Assembly (NCBI GenBank): GCA_024278935.1
Contig: JAJRSF010000011.1
Location: 1 to 64,000 of the forward strand
Source of the DNA: Candidatus Zixiibacteriota bacterium
GTDB lineage: Bacteria > Zixibacteria > MSB-5A5 > GN15 > FEB-12
DNA: 64,000 nucleotides
Reading direction: 5' to 3'
Shown here: one piece after another, positions 1-10,130 of the stretch
Layout: every line of letters begins with the position of its first letter
Position numbering within the stretch: position 1 is the stretch's first letter
Program-made: the position numbers and the translations under genes
The notes under the pieces: model-generated
Databases searched by the model: none
Seen by the model: the letters and a program-made list of their open reading frames with translations, nothing else
Told to the model about the DNA's origin: nothing

Positions 1-1
1 A

Positions 2-307
2 GTTTATTATAACGCTCCTGATATTTCTTTCCGTGTGCCTCATGGCAAAAACAACATGACATTTTTCTCCGATGATTTTGATGATTTCTTTGATTCCGAT
101 GAATTTGCCGATGAGATGCAAGAACTCGCAAAAGAATTAAACAACTTAAAATTTGAATTAAGTAATGAAATGTTTGAACAGTTTAATTCTAAAGAATTCA
201 AAAGAGAGTTCAAAAGAGAAGAAGCTCTCGGAATGAAAGAGTTAAAATCTGAGCTCAAAGAGCTGCGAAAAGAGTTGAAAGAGATAGAAAAAAGAATCGA
301 CGACTAA
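2..307 (+). CDS. C-terminal part of an acidic/charged coiled-coil protein, truncated by the window start
   Basis: Frame stays open upstream of the listed start to base 2 (VYYNAPDISFRVPHGKNNMTFF...), ends in a Lys/Glu-rich heptad-like tail, and is followed by a terminator. Confidence 0.5.
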   Translation, partial: VYYNAPDISFRVPHGKNNMTFFSDDFDDFFDSDEFADEMQELAKELNNLKFELSNEMFEQFNSKEFKREFKREEALGMKELKSELKELRKELKEIEKRIDD

Positions 308-330
308 TCCTCCATAGTTTTTAATCAATA

Positions 331-357
331 AAAAGCCCGCCTTGGCGGGTTTTTTTA
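331..357 (+). terminator. Rho-independent terminator
   Basis: aaaagCCCGCCttGGCGGGttttttt directly after the upstream ORF. Confidence 0.8.
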
Positions 358-397
358 TTTGCTCTTCATAGAGCAATGCCGTAATATTACTAACGTT

Positions 398-1369
398 ATG
401 CAGAAAATAAATATACAAGCATTGATTGAAAAACGAGGTAAAGAGTTAGAACTGACTCTTCTCAACCAAGGAGAACATTGCCTTGAAAAAACAATCAATA
501 ATGCCGAAATCTTCCGCCCCGGCTTGGCACTAACCGGCTTTTTAGATCGGTTTGCCAACGAACGGATTCAAGTTCTCGGTGAAACTGAAATCGCATACCT
601 AGAGACCCTTTCGCAGGATCGGCTTGTTGAAATTTCAAATACTCTTTTTAGTTATAATATTCCTTTAATAATTATCTCAAAAGGAATCGCCCCTCCCCCA
701 CTTTTCATCAGTGAAGCCGAAAAATGTAACACTGCCGTATTATCCTCAAGGCTGAAAACAACCGATCTCATAAACCGACTTGGTGCTTATTTAGACCATT
801 TTTTCGCCCCATCTATAAATGTGCATGGCACGCTTGTCGATGTTTATGGCGTTGGGCTTTTGTATACCGGCAAATCAGGTATCGGAAAATCGGAAATCGC
901 TCTTGATTTAATCGAGAGAGGACACCGTCTTGTTGCCGATGATGTCGTAAAAATCACTCGGACAGCATCGGATGTCATAATCGGCACCGGCTCCGAAATG
1001 CTAGGACATCATATGGAAATCCGTGGAATCGGTATTATTGATATTGAAGAATTGTTCGGTATCAGATCAATCAGACTCCAAAAAAGAATCGAAGTCGAGG
1101 TTAATCTTTCCTATTGGTCGGAGACCAAAGACTATGAAAGACTTGGGATTGAAGACAAAAAGACAACTGTGCTTGGGGTTGAAATTCCGATTGTCAAAGT
1201 ACCAATCTCACCGGGAAAAAACATAACTGTTATCTCCGAAGTCATCGCAATGAACCATATGCTCAAGGTATATGGAGAGAATTCTGCCCTTGAATTCACA
1301 AAAAAACTCTCCCAAACGCTCATGCGTCAATCTATGACCCAGGATTACTTAGAGTCTGACTACGAATAA
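398..1369 (+). CDS. hprK: HPr kinase/phosphorylase
   Basis: P-loop GKSGIGKSEIALDLIERGHRLVADDVV and HprK signature-like EIRGIGIIDI; start at 398 (MQKINIQ) preferred over 359. Confidence 0.93.
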   Translation: MQKINIQALIEKRGKELELTLLNQGEHCLEKTINNAEIFRPGLALTGFLDRFANERIQVLGETEIAYLETLSQDRLVEISNTLFSYNIPLIIISKGIAPPPLFISEAEKCNTAVLSSRLKTTDLINRLGAYLDHFFAPSINVHGTLVDVYGVGLLYTGKSGIGKSEIALDLIERGHRLVADDVVKITRTASDVIIGTGSEMLGHHMEIRGIGIIDIEELFGIRSIRLQKRIEVEVNLSYWSETKDYERLGIEDKKTTVLGVEIPIVKVPISPGKNITVISEVIAMNHMLKVYGENSALEFTKKLSQTLMRQSMTQDYLESDYE

Positions 1370-1509
1370 GCAATTTCTCAATTTAAAAAAGAACTTGGCA
1401 TTTTTAGCCTAATCTCTTATAATATTAACCTTTACAGCTATAATATGCGGAACATTTTAAGTACATCTGGGTAAAAACCTTTATGTAACATTAAAAAGGA
1501 AATTCAAAA

Positions 1510-3231
1510 ATGAAAAGATATACTCTTGGCTTTATAATTGCCGCTCTCTCTATCAGCTCATTTATCGGTTGCGGACAATCCGACGATAAAGTAGTTGCTG
1601 AAATTGGCGGATATGAATTAACAACATCTGAATTTAATTCTTATTTCTCAAGAGTTAATCTTACTTTCCCAACAGCAACCGAAGAGTTTAAAAAACGACG
1701 TGAAATTCTCGACACAATGATTGTCACTCGTTTGCTCATTCAAGCTGCTTATGAAAAACATATTGACCAGATGGAAGAAATTGATCGTATTATCTTAGCC
1801 AATAAAGATAAATTTTTGCTCGATGCTCTCTATCAGTCTATCATTTCTAAAAATGCAAAACCTACCGATGTTGACATACAGGAATTTTACAATCGTTTAG
1901 AATTCAAATATAGAGCCTCGCATATTTTAGTAATTGACAAAGATACCGCACTAATGGTTTTTGATAAGATTCAAAAAGGTGAAAATTTTGAACAACTTGC
2001 TTTTGATTACTCAATCGACCCACAAGCAAAAAGAAACAAAGGTGACTTAGGATATTTCGTTTGGGGTTCAATGGTCAGCGAGTTCCAGGAAGTTGTCTAT
2101 CAAATGGAACCGGGCGAAATAGCTCCGCCGTTTAAATCTAAATTTGGTTATCACATTGTAAAGCTTGTTGATACACTTCCAAATGAAAACAGAACTTCTT
2201 TTGCTCTTTTAAAAGAAGAAATGAAAAGTAGAATCACCCAGCAAAAAACTATGGATGCTCTCGAAAGTTTTTATGCTGACCTGAGTACAAATTATCCTGT
2301 AACTATTGAAGCCTCTACTTTTGAATATCTGATGCACAAACGAAAAGATATTTATCCGGCACAAGTTTTAGCAAGTTTACCAAAAAATGATTTTGATATT
2401 GAACAGCTTGACCGTAATGAAAAAGAACTTATCGTAGGTACTATCAAAAATGCCGGTCAGGTAACTCTCAATGAATATCTAACGAAACTCCAAGCTGTCC
2501 CGACTCATATGCGTCCGAATTTTGATGACATCGACTCCCTGGCAACAATCGTATTTGAACTTAAAAAAATGGACATCCTAACTATTGAAGCTGTGCGACT
2601 AGGGTTTGATAGTGAAGAAAATTATTTGGCTCAACTAAAACTGTTTAAAGAATTAAACATGGCAGGAGTCATGCGTAATGATTCTATTCCTTCTGAAGTC
2701 GTTCCCGATGAAGATATGATTCGTGGCTACTACGATAATAATTCACAAGAGTTTACCAACCCTGAACAGATTCATGTCTATGAGATTCTTCTCTCCGATG
2801 AATTAAAAGCACGTAAATTGGCCGCTACCAGCCGTTCCTTAAAAGAATTCAAAGAAAAAGCAATGGACCTCACCGAACGTAGAGGTAAAAGAACCGAAAG
2901 CGGAGACCTTAGTTATATTACCCGCAGTCGTTATCCTGAGATTTTTGACCTTGCCAGAAAAACAGGCGTTGGTGCCATCAATGGTCCGGTAGTGACTCAG
3001 GGGAAATATTCTATCTTTTATGTCGTTGACAAGATTGCCCCTGAACTCAAAGATTATCTTGGAGTAAAACGTTCAATCATGCAAAAACTCGATTACGAAC
3101 AGAAGATGATTTCTTTTGAAAATTGGGTTAATAAAAGAATGGACAATACTACTATTGAAATAAATGAAGATGCTCTAAGAGCATCTATAAATATGGACTT
3201 ATACGTTACTGCTGATTCATTAAATCAGTAA
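1510..3231 (+). CDS. Parvulin-type peptidylprolyl isomerase lipoprotein
   Basis: Lipobox-like SSFIGCG; parvulin segment RASHILV...GDLGYFVWGSMVSEFQEVVYQMEPGEIAPPFKSKFGYHIVKL. Confidence 0.88.
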   Translation: MKRYTLGFIIAALSISSFIGCGQSDDKVVAEIGGYELTTSEFNSYFSRVNLTFPTATEEFKKRREILDTMIVTRLLIQAAYEKHIDQMEEIDRIILANKDKFLLDALYQSIISKNAKPTDVDIQEFYNRLEFKYRASHILVIDKDTALMVFDKIQKGENFEQLAFDYSIDPQAKRNKGDLGYFVWGSMVSEFQEVVYQMEPGEIAPPFKSKFGYHIVKLVDTLPNENRTSFALLKEEMKSRITQQKTMDALESFYADLSTNYPVTIEASTFEYLMHKRKDIYPAQVLASLPKNDFDIEQLDRNEKELIVGTIKNAGQVTLNEYLTKLQAVPTHMRPNFDDIDSLATIVFELKKMDILTIEAVRLGFDSEENYLAQLKLFKELNMAGVMRNDSIPSEVVPDEDMIRGYYDNNSQEFTNPEQIHVYEILLSDELKARKLAATSRSLKEFKEKAMDLTERRGKRTESGDLSYITRSRYPEIFDLARKTGVGAINGPVVTQGKYSIFYVVDKIAPELKDYLGVKRSIMQKLDYEQKMISFENWVNKRMDNTTIEINEDALRASINMDLYVTADSLNQ

Positions 3232-3254
3232 GAAAACAGGATGTTAAAATTACT

Positions 3255-4547
3255 ATGAAACGTATTCAAATACTAATAGCTTTATTTTTACTTAGCTTCT
3301 CATCTCTATCAGCACAAAGAGAAGTTGTCGATAAAATTTTTGCAGTAGTTGGTGATGAAGTAATCCTTGTCTCTGAATTTGCAAATCAAATTCAGCTGGT
3401 TGCTTTGCAAACGCAAAGAAAACCAAGATCCGAAGCGGATGTAAAAAAGTTTCAACAAGAAGTATTAGATCAAATGATTTCAGATCGTATGTTTCTCATC
3501 TCCGCCAAAGGTGATACATCGCTCACTATCAGCGACAGTGAGATTGAAGCAATGCTTGAAGATCAGATCTCTCGAATTTCTCAGAACTACGAAACGTATG
3601 ATGCATTTATCGATGCCTTAAACGCCGAAGGACTTACTATTCGAGATTTAAAAAAGAAATATCGAATAGATGTTGAGAACCAACTTTTAAAACAAAGATA
3701 CATACAGCAGAAACTATATTCAATTGCAGTATCAAAACATGAAGTCGCTGAGTTCTATGATAAATTCAAAGACTCTATCCCTGCTCAACCCGAAGCTGTC
3801 AAACTCGCCCATGTACTTCTCACTGTCAAACCATCAAAGCAGGTCTTAGACTCGGTGCAGAACCGTATGAAAGAACTTCGGAAGATGATTTTAGATGGTT
3901 CCGACTTTGCTACCATTGCAGTCAATTACTCTACTGAAGGGGCTGGTATAAATGGTGGCGACCTAGGTTATCTCTCAAGAGATGATGTTGTTCCTGAATT
4001 TGCTCGAGCTGCTTTTGCTCTTTCTATCGGTGACATTTCTGGTGTGATTTATACACAATTTGGATATCATATTATCAAGTGCGAAGGTATCAAAGGGGAC
4101 AAACATAAACTCCGTCATGTACTTCTCAAAGTGGCACCATCGGCTGCTGATTCTTTAGCCACTGTCCAACTTGCAGATTCATTATTGAAATCAGCAAGAG
4201 GTGGTGAAGATTTTGCCTTGATGGCAAAAACATATTCTGAAGATAACGAGACAAGAATCCAGGGCGGCGAACTTGGATGGTTTGCTTCGAATCAAATGCC
4301 TCCTGAATTTATGGATGCTGTTTCCGGATGGAAGGAAATTGATGACATCCGCGGACCTGTTTTCACAAAGTATGGACTACACATTCTCAAACTTCTCGAT
4401 TATCAGGAAGCTCGTAGCTATACTTTAGAAGATGATTTTGATCAGATAAAAGAACTTGCCAAACAAGATAAGACCGGCAAAGTTGTTGATAAGTGGATTG
4501 AAGAGTTGAAAAAAGTCACCTATATAAAAATATATGAAGAACTGTAA
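3255..4547 (+). CDS. SurA-like periplasmic chaperone with two parvulin domains
   Basis: Signal peptide; two rotamase segments (GGDLGYLSRDDVVPEFA..., GGELGWFASNQMPPEFMD...). Confidence 0.9.
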   Translation: MKRIQILIALFLLSFSSLSAQREVVDKIFAVVGDEVILVSEFANQIQLVALQTQRKPRSEADVKKFQQEVLDQMISDRMFLISAKGDTSLTISDSEIEAMLEDQISRISQNYETYDAFIDALNAEGLTIRDLKKKYRIDVENQLLKQRYIQQKLYSIAVSKHEVAEFYDKFKDSIPAQPEAVKLAHVLLTVKPSKQVLDSVQNRMKELRKMILDGSDFATIAVNYSTEGAGINGGDLGYLSRDDVVPEFARAAFALSIGDISGVIYTQFGYHIIKCEGIKGDKHKLRHVLLKVAPSAADSLATVQLADSLLKSARGGEDFALMAKTYSEDNETRIQGGELGWFASNQMPPEFMDAVSGWKEIDDIRGPVFTKYGLHILKLLDYQEARSYTLEDDFDQIKELAKQDKTGKVVDKWIEELKKVTYIKIYEEL

Positions 4548-4798
4548 TGCGAATAGATGATTTTCTCTCAACAGTTGGTGTCATTAAGCGGCGGACTATT
4601 GCCAAAGAATTAGGTCAAAGCGGGCTGATTGCGGTAAACGGTAACAAAGTAAAACCTGCCTATCAAGTACACATTGATGATATAGTACAGATTAAAGGTT
4701 CTAAACCACAATCTCTGCAGATTATTGAAATCCCAAATAGCTCAGTGCCAAAAGATAAACGTGAACGATACGTAAAATTTCTTTCTGAAACAATTTGA
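4547..4798 (+). CDS. S4-domain RNA-binding protein (RqcH-associated/Hsp15-like)
   Basis: MRIDDFLSTVGVIKRRTIAKELGQSGLIAVNGNKVKPAYQVHIDDIVQIK matches the S4 pattern; overlaps the preceding stop. Confidence 0.8.
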   Translation: MRIDDFLSTVGVIKRRTIAKELGQSGLIAVNGNKVKPAYQVHIDDIVQIKGSKPQSLQIIEIPNSSVPKDKRERYVKFLSETI

Positions 4799-4832
4799 TC
4801 CTATCTATTAAAATTGTATATTCATTATAATT

Positions 4833-5030
4833 ATGAGTGAAAAAACAAAAACATCATTGCCAAAACTTCAATGGAAAACCGCAACCTGCGAAGTATGCGG
4901 AAAACCGTTTGACTATCTCTCTCAAAAACGCCCAAAGATTTGCAAAAACGGCGACTGCCAATATAAATTTCATTATAAAATAAATGAAAAATCCTGGGCG
5001 ACCTACCAACCTTCTCTTTTTGACATTTAA
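4833..5030 (+). CDS. Small zinc-ribbon-like protein
   Basis: CEVCGKPFDYLSQKRPKICKNGDCQ; co-directional with the preceding genes. Confidence 0.5.
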   Translation: MSEKTKTSLPKLQWKTATCEVCGKPFDYLSQKRPKICKNGDCQYKFHYKINEKSWATYQPSLFDI

Positions 5031-5058
5031 TTTTATTCTTTGATTTTAAAAACTGAAC

Positions 5059-5553
5059 TTACAGAATATTTTTTTCCTGAATATCTATCTGAACTGAAAA
5101 CATCGACTTACTTGCTTTAAATACTATTATATGCACGGGAGTAATCGCATGAGTTTGAATCTGACTCATCGGACGATTTATAATCTCAGGTACTGAGATA
5201 TTAAAACGATAGCCAAAGTCCCAGAGATCTGTCCGTACCTTACCGGTCACCTGATGGACAATCTCACCCAGACCTTCTTGGACATCCTCATCAGAAAGTT
5301 CAGACTCATCGCATTCGATGATTTTAGATGTAATCCTACGGGCGTAATCTTTCTCAAACGATACAGCAATATTACCCCGCAAATCTCCATCTATTTTTAT
5401 CATAGCAGAAATTTCACCCGGTATATTCTCTGATTTATCAAGATATACGATATGATCTTCAATATCTTCGCCGGCTGTTATATTTAATACATTTTTCACA
5501 GCTTTCACAAATTCATTGATGATTGTGTTATCTACCACTATTTGTTCAGCCAT
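5059..5553 (-). CDS. CheX/CheC-like chemotaxis phosphatase-family protein
   Basis: CheX-like fold pattern with GLGEIVHQVTGKVRTDL; adjacent to a CheY-like receiver. Confidence 0.75.
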   Translation of the reverse strand: MAEQIVVDNTIINEFVKAVKNVLNITAGEDIEDHIVYLDKSENIPGEISAMIKIDGDLRGNIAVSFEKDYARRITSKIIECDESELSDEDVQEGLGEIVHQVTGKVRTDLWDFGYRFNISVPEIINRPMSQIQTHAITPVHIIVFKASKSMFSVQIDIQEKNIL

Positions 5554-5555
5554 AT

Positions 5556-5924
5556 CTAGTCTTCTACCAATTCTTTAATCTTGTCAGCGAGTTGCTGTAG
5601 AGTAAATGGTTTTACCATATAGCCATTTGCTCCGGCTTGGGTAGCACGTGTAATATCTTCCTGAATCCCTTCAGAGGTTGCCATCAGTACTTGTACATTA
5701 TTATACTGTTCATCTTCACGGATTTTTACCAACGCTTCAAAACCATCCATAATTGGCATATTCCAATCCATGATGACTAAACCGACATCCGGTTTGTTTT
5801 CTTGCAATCTCTCGAGCGCTTCGGCTCCATTGACAGCTTCAATCGGGTCATACCCTTTGGCGACAACAACTTTTGTAATTGCTCTCCGCATTAATTTTGA
5901 ATCTTCTACAATCAGAATTTTCAT
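5556..5924 (-). CDS. CheY-like response regulator (single receiver domain)
   Basis: MKILIVEDSKLMRR...VIMDWNMPIMDGFEAL...MATS...GANGYMVKPF. Confidence 0.92.
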   Translation of the reverse strand: MKILIVEDSKLMRRAITKVVVAKGYDPIEAVNGAEALERLQENKPDVGLVIMDWNMPIMDGFEALVKIREDEQYNNVQVLMATSEGIQEDITRATQAGANGYMVKPFTLQQLADKIKELVED

Positions 5925-6216
5925 ATTACTTCCTCTTATACATAGTCATAAATCTTATAGATAGATTCGGTAGAAACCAAAATATCTTAATACAAAGAGT
6001 TTTCTCCCCATTTTTTTACCCTGTTTTGATTATTGACAAAGTACCTTTAACTTATATATTACTTCTAAGTATAGACAAACCGCTAAGTTACATCCTTACG
6101 AATAAAATATAAAACAGACAAAACTTTATAAAATTTCCTGCATTTGGTTTCAAAATGAAACTATTTACGTTAAACAGAGTATATTGACCTATTAACTCAC
6201 TCATAAAGGGATTTAC

Positions 6217-8139
6217 ATGCCAGACAACCTAAAGAAATTTCTACCTCTCCTTATATCTTTTTTTGCTCTGACCGCCATCAGTCATGCACTACCGCTTGAT
6301 TACAAAATTAAAAATATTTCTCTCACGCCTGATGAACAAATAACATCAACATCGGTAGCCGGTGCGACGCCTTATATGTTTGAAGAGTTAGCCGTCTTTC
6401 AGTTTGGTACTAATAAAGGTTCTGATTGCTGGGGATGGCAGGCTCCAAACGGTGACCAATACGCTATCATGGGAATGAACAGCGGTGTTGTCTTTGTCAA
6501 TGCTACCACCCTTCAGGTAGTCGATACGGTCACAGGATCCGGTTGTACTTGGCAGGATATGAAAACGTATCAGAATTATTGCTACGCCGTCAGTGAGTGC
6601 GGAAGTGGTCTACGAGTAATCGACATGCAGTACCTTCCTGATTCAGCACATCTTGTTGGAGTCTTCCCAACATCCAACTCCGGTGCTATGTCATCGCATA
6701 ATCTCTTTGTAGATTCAGTTTCCGGTTTTCTCTATGTGGAAGGTTCCCCGGGCTTGACCACCGCTATTCATATGTATGATTTAACAAACCCGGAAGCACC
6801 ATCTTATGTGAACAGTTTTGGCATAAGCAATAATGATGTTCATGATTTTTATGTTATAAGTGACACCGCATATATCGCTGCCGGATCTTTCCCCGTTTTT
6901 GATATATATGACCTGACCGATAAATTTAATCCAACCAGAATCGCACGCTCTGTTTTTGCAAACGCAGGGTATATACATAATATTTGGCCAAGCGACGATA
7001 GACGATTTGCTGTGACAACCGAAGAGACCAACGGTAAAACTGTCAAATATTGGTACATTGCAGACTACGACAATATCCGTCTGGCGGGTGAATACACTGT
7101 TCCAAATGGTCTCGCTCATAACGCTTTTATGGTGGGCGACTATATTTTCCTCTCTCAATATTCGTCGGGAATTGTTGTGCTTGACCCTACAAATCCATTC
7201 TGTCTCAAAGAGATCGCAGCTGTTGATCTACCCGATGACAATATCTGGGGAATCTACCCATTCGCAGGCGACAGCTTGGTCTATACCTCTGATTTAAACG
7301 GCAGACTTTTTATCTACCGTTTTATCGAAGACCCTGCCTTTGTCTCTACAGAAGCAGATACCGACTCCGATGGTATCGGTGACGATTGCGATAACTGCCC
7401 GACAATAGCTAACCCTGATCAACTTGATTCAGATATTGACGGTATCGGCGATCTGTGTGATGCCTGCCCCAACGACCCAAACAATGATGCCGACAACGAT
7501 GGTATCTGCGACGACATCGACAACTGTGCCAACTATAACCCTGATCAAGCCGACAGTGACGGCGACGGTATAGCCGATGCATGTGATGTCTGTCCAAACG
7601 ATCCTGATAATGATATTGATGGTGACAATTTATGTGCTGATGTTGACAACTGTCCGTCGATTACAAATGTAATTCAAATGGATGCTGATAACGATGGCGT
7701 TGGTGATGCCTGCGATGACTGCCCCAACGACATTATTAACGACCCTGACAATGACTTGATTTGTGCTGTCAGTGATAACTGTGACCTAACCTACAATCCG
7801 AATCAACTAGACACAGATGGCGATGGTATTGGCGACCTGTGTGATAATTGTCCGACGACTTTTAACCCATCTCAGGCAGATATAGATAATGACGGTATCG
7901 GCGATGTTTGTTGTTGTCTTGGTATTCGAGGTAATGTTGATGGTGACCCATTGGACGAAATCGATATTTCTGATTTAGTTTTTATTGTTGATTTTATCTT
8001 CACCAGTGGAGCAACACCGATTTGTCTTACTGAAGCAAATATCGATGCTGACCTCGACAGCAATATTGATATTTCGGATTTAGTATATATAGTTGATTTT
8101 ATATTTACCAATGGTCCTACCCCACCAAGCTGTAATTAG
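6217..8139 (+). CDS. Secreted LVIVD-repeat/choice-of-anchor-type protein with thrombospondin type 3 repeats and C-terminal dockerin-like repeats
   Basis: Signal peptide; beta-propeller-like N-terminal half; repeated DSDGIGDxCDNCPTxxNPDQ; C-terminal [13 protein letters not shown] / [13 protein letters not shown] repeats. Confidence 0.85.
   Translation: MPDNLKKFLPLLISFFALTAISHALPLDYKIKNISLTPDEQITSTSVAGATPYMFEELAVFQFGTNKGSDCWGWQAPNGDQYAIMGMNSGVVFVNATTLQVVDTVTGSGCTWQDMKTYQNYCYAVSECGSGLRVIDMQYLPDSAHLVGVFPTSNSGAMSSHNLFVDSVSGFLYVEGSPGLTTAIHMYDLTNPEAPSYVNSFGISNNDVHDFYVISDTAYIAAGSFPVFDIYDLTDKFNPTRIARSVFANAGYIHNIWPSDDRRFAVTTEETNGKTVKYWYIADYDNIRLAGEYTVPNGLAHNAFMVGDYIFLSQYSSGIVVLDPTNPFCLKEIAAVDLPDDNIWGIYPFAGDSLVYTSDLNGRLFIYRFIEDPAFVSTEADTDSDGIGDDCDNCPTIANPDQLDSDIDGIGDLCDACPNDPNNDADNDGICDDIDNCANYNPDQADSDGDGIADACDVCPNDPDNDIDGDNLCADVDNCPSITNVIQMDADNDGVGDACDDCPNDIINDPDNDLICAVSDNCDLTYNPNQLDTDGDGIGDLCDNCPTTFNPSQADIDNDGIGDVCCCLGIRGNVDGDPLDEIDISDLVFIVDFIFTSGATPICLTEANIDADLDSNIDISDLVYIVDFIFTNGPTPPSCN
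7366..7912 (+). repeat. Thrombospondin type 3 (Ca-binding) coding repeats
   Basis: Multiple D-x-D-G-[IV]-x-D-x-C-D-x-C-P units in the translated ORF. Confidence 0.8.
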
Positions 8140-8145
8140 AAATTT

Positions 8146-8190
8146 TTTATTGATATAGAAGCGGAGTCAATTTGTTTTGGCTCCGTTTGT
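8146..8190. terminator. Possible bidirectional terminator between convergent genes
   Basis: CGGAGtc...ggCTCCG imperfect hairpin with flanking A/T tracts between the 8139 stop and the 8191 stop. Confidence 0.45.
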
Positions 8191-9011
8191 TTATTTCAGA
8201 TAATACCGTAATGTATAGCCGAGTTCAAAGCCACCAATATTAAAATCAAGATCGGCATAATACAGCTTATCACCTTTGTACGATGAGTCGACATATATTG
8301 CTGTCTACATTAACGACATTTTATGTGATATAGGCACTTCAAACCCGATACCTGCTAAGAAACCAAAAGTATTATCTTTATATGTGACACTGTTATCAGC
8401 AACATCAAAGCTTGTACCTTCATAAATCACACCATCTTGATTGTCACGAGTATATGGTAGCCCTTGACCTTTTTTTTGAATGCGAGGAATGAATACTCGA
8501 CTCCACTAATAAGATATAAGGAACTGTTAAGATAAATTTGTTGTGTCACACGAAGATTTAATTGACTAAACCAATTTTTAGCAACAGTTGATGTTGTTAG
8601 ACTATTTCTTTGTATATTTTCACCTAGATTCGTATTTACATTTGGGTAATCATTTGATGGTGAAAAACCAAAACCTCCACCTTTTTTATGCACATAATGT
8701 GCCGAAATTGATGTCACAAATATTTCTGAAAAGCGAAAACCGATAGTTGCATTGTAATTCCCAACGAGTTTACTTTTCCATCCCAACATGCTTCGATCTG
8801 TAACAGAGTTCTCTGACGGTGCTTCATTGAGTGGGTCGCGACTCAGTTCAAAGTCTGATTGATAGTCAGAATTTATACGTGATTGATAGTTCATATTGCC
8901 ATTCATATACCGACTCCCGATACCACCCTCAATAAAGAAACCATTACCGGCATAAGAATTTGAAAAACAGAGAACCAAAAGAAGAATCGTATAAATTATT
9001 TTTTGTAACAC
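8191..9011 (-). pseudogene. Outer-membrane beta-barrel-like protein with a frameshift (A8 tract) and an in-frame TAG
   Basis: ORF 8427..9011 (signal peptide, OMP-like) runs out of frame just after an A8 tract (8470-8477). The -1 frame continues GQGLPYTRDNQDGVIYEGTSFDVADNSVTYKDNTFGFLAGIGFEVPISHKMSLM*TAIYVDSSYKGDKLYYADLDFNIGGFELGYTLRYYLK*, with TAG at 8305-8307. Confidence 0.75.
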
Positions 9012-9081
9012 AATTTTACTCCCTCAGAGTGTTTACATCATATCTAATAAAGATAGAGAATAACGAGCAACTTGTCAATGC

Positions 9082-9408
9082 TTAGCCATACCAAACAGTG
9101 TAGCCTTCTTCGCGAAGTTTTAATGCCAACTCTTCCTCAGACATCTCCGCTTTTTTGCGAGTCGTTATCGGATTGTATTCTTCATAAAGGTCTGGAATAA
9201 GCTGATAGCCGTACTTTTTAACATACTTGTTTGCTTTATATCCATTCAAATGCTGCTCAAACCGATATTCGGGCGAATGACAAGTCTGCCCAACATAAAC
9301 ACACGGCATATCGAGATTACGGTCAGGGTTTTCGGTATGGATTTTTTTATGCTTCAAAACCGTCTTTTTCAGTTGAATAACATAGAGATTATAAAGTTGT
9401 TTTACCAT
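9082..9408 (-). CDS. GIY-YIG nuclease-like small protein
   Basis: LYNLYVIQLKK...CVYVGQTCHSPEYRFEQHLNGYKANKYVKKYG resembles the GIY-YIG pattern (VYVGxT...RFxQH). Confidence 0.6.
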   Translation of the reverse strand: MVKQLYNLYVIQLKKTVLKHKKIHTENPDRNLDMPCVYVGQTCHSPEYRFEQHLNGYKANKYVKKYGYQLIPDLYEEYNPITTRKKAEMSEEELALKLREEGYTVWYG

Positions 9409-9420
9409 AATCCTCTAGCT

Positions 9421-9438
9421 CCCCTCTTTTAAGAGGGG
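9421..9438. repeat. Short intergenic palindrome (possible terminator)
   Basis: CCCCTCTTttAAGAGGGG, 8-bp stem. Confidence 0.6.
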
Positions 9439-9472
9439 TTGGGGGTGTGTTAAAAATCACCTAATTCACCTG

Positions 9473-9500
9473 TTGACATCTCATATTCATACCGTATAAT
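9473..9500 (+). promoter_or_regulatory. Sigma70-type promoter for the cyclophilin gene
   Basis: TTGACA (9473-9478), 16-bp spacer, TATAAT (9495-9500); RBS-like AAGGAG before 9538. Confidence 0.8.
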
Positions 9501-9537
9501 AACCGCAACAAAAACAGAAATCTCAAGGAGAAATATT

Positions 9538-10041
9538 GTGAAAATAACAATGAAAACAAATAAAGGCGATATCAATCTCAACCTGTTCTCTCAACAGGCT
9601 CCCGTCACTGTCGCTAATTTTGTCAATTTGATTCAACGGAAATATTATGATGGTCTTTCATTCCACCGTGTAATCGACGATTTCATGGTGCAAGGCGGAT
9701 GCCCAGAAGGCACAGGCACAGGCGGTCCTGGCTACCAATTCCAAGATGAATGTGTTCCTGAACTCAAACATGACAAACCGGGTATTCTCTCAATGGCAAA
9801 TGCCGGACCGGGAACAAACGGCTCACAGTTCTTTATCACGCATATTCCAACTGAATGGCTCGACGGAAAACATACTGTCTTTGGTGAAGTTGTTTCTGAT
9901 GCGGATATGGATATTGTCAATAAAATCGTTCAAGGTGATAAGATTGAATCTGTCACAGTCGAAGGCGACACCGAAGCTCTGCTTGAACCACACAAAGAGA
10001 CACTCGCTGCTTGGAACGACATCTTAGGCGAATCTAAATAA
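9538..10041 (+). CDS. Cyclophilin-type peptidylprolyl isomerase
   Basis: [36 protein letters not shown]...[22 protein letters not shown] start. Confidence 0.95.
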   Translation: MKITMKTNKGDINLNLFSQQAPVTVANFVNLIQRKYYDGLSFHRVIDDFMVQGGCPEGTGTGGPGYQFQDECVPELKHDKPGILSMANAGPGTNGSQFFITHIPTEWLDGKHTVFGEVVSDADMDIVNKIVQGDKIESVTVEGDTEALLEPHKETLAAWNDILGESK

Positions 10042-10081
10042 GACTCTATTTCTGTGTAAACAGGAACCTAGTATAATTGTA

Positions 10082-10110
10082 GGGGCAGACCTGTGTGTCT
10101 GCCCTTTTTG
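10082..10110 (+). terminator. Rho-independent terminator after the cyclophilin gene
   Basis: GGGCAGACctgtgtGTCTGCCCttttt. Confidence 0.85.
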
Positions 10111-10130
10111 TATTCAACCAAATTTCTAAC

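Noticed and set aside
40-258. Minus-strand ORF opposite the first gene
   Set aside because: Low-complexity Ser/Asn/Phe antisense shadow of an acidic coiled-coil coding region.
7409-7597. Minus-strand Arg/His-rich ORF inside the TSP3 region
   Set aside because: Antisense of Asp-rich Ca-binding repeats.
7366-7912. CRISPR-like periodicity
   Set aside because: The repeats are in-frame TSP3 coding repeats with divergent nucleotide sequence, not spaced identical direct repeats.
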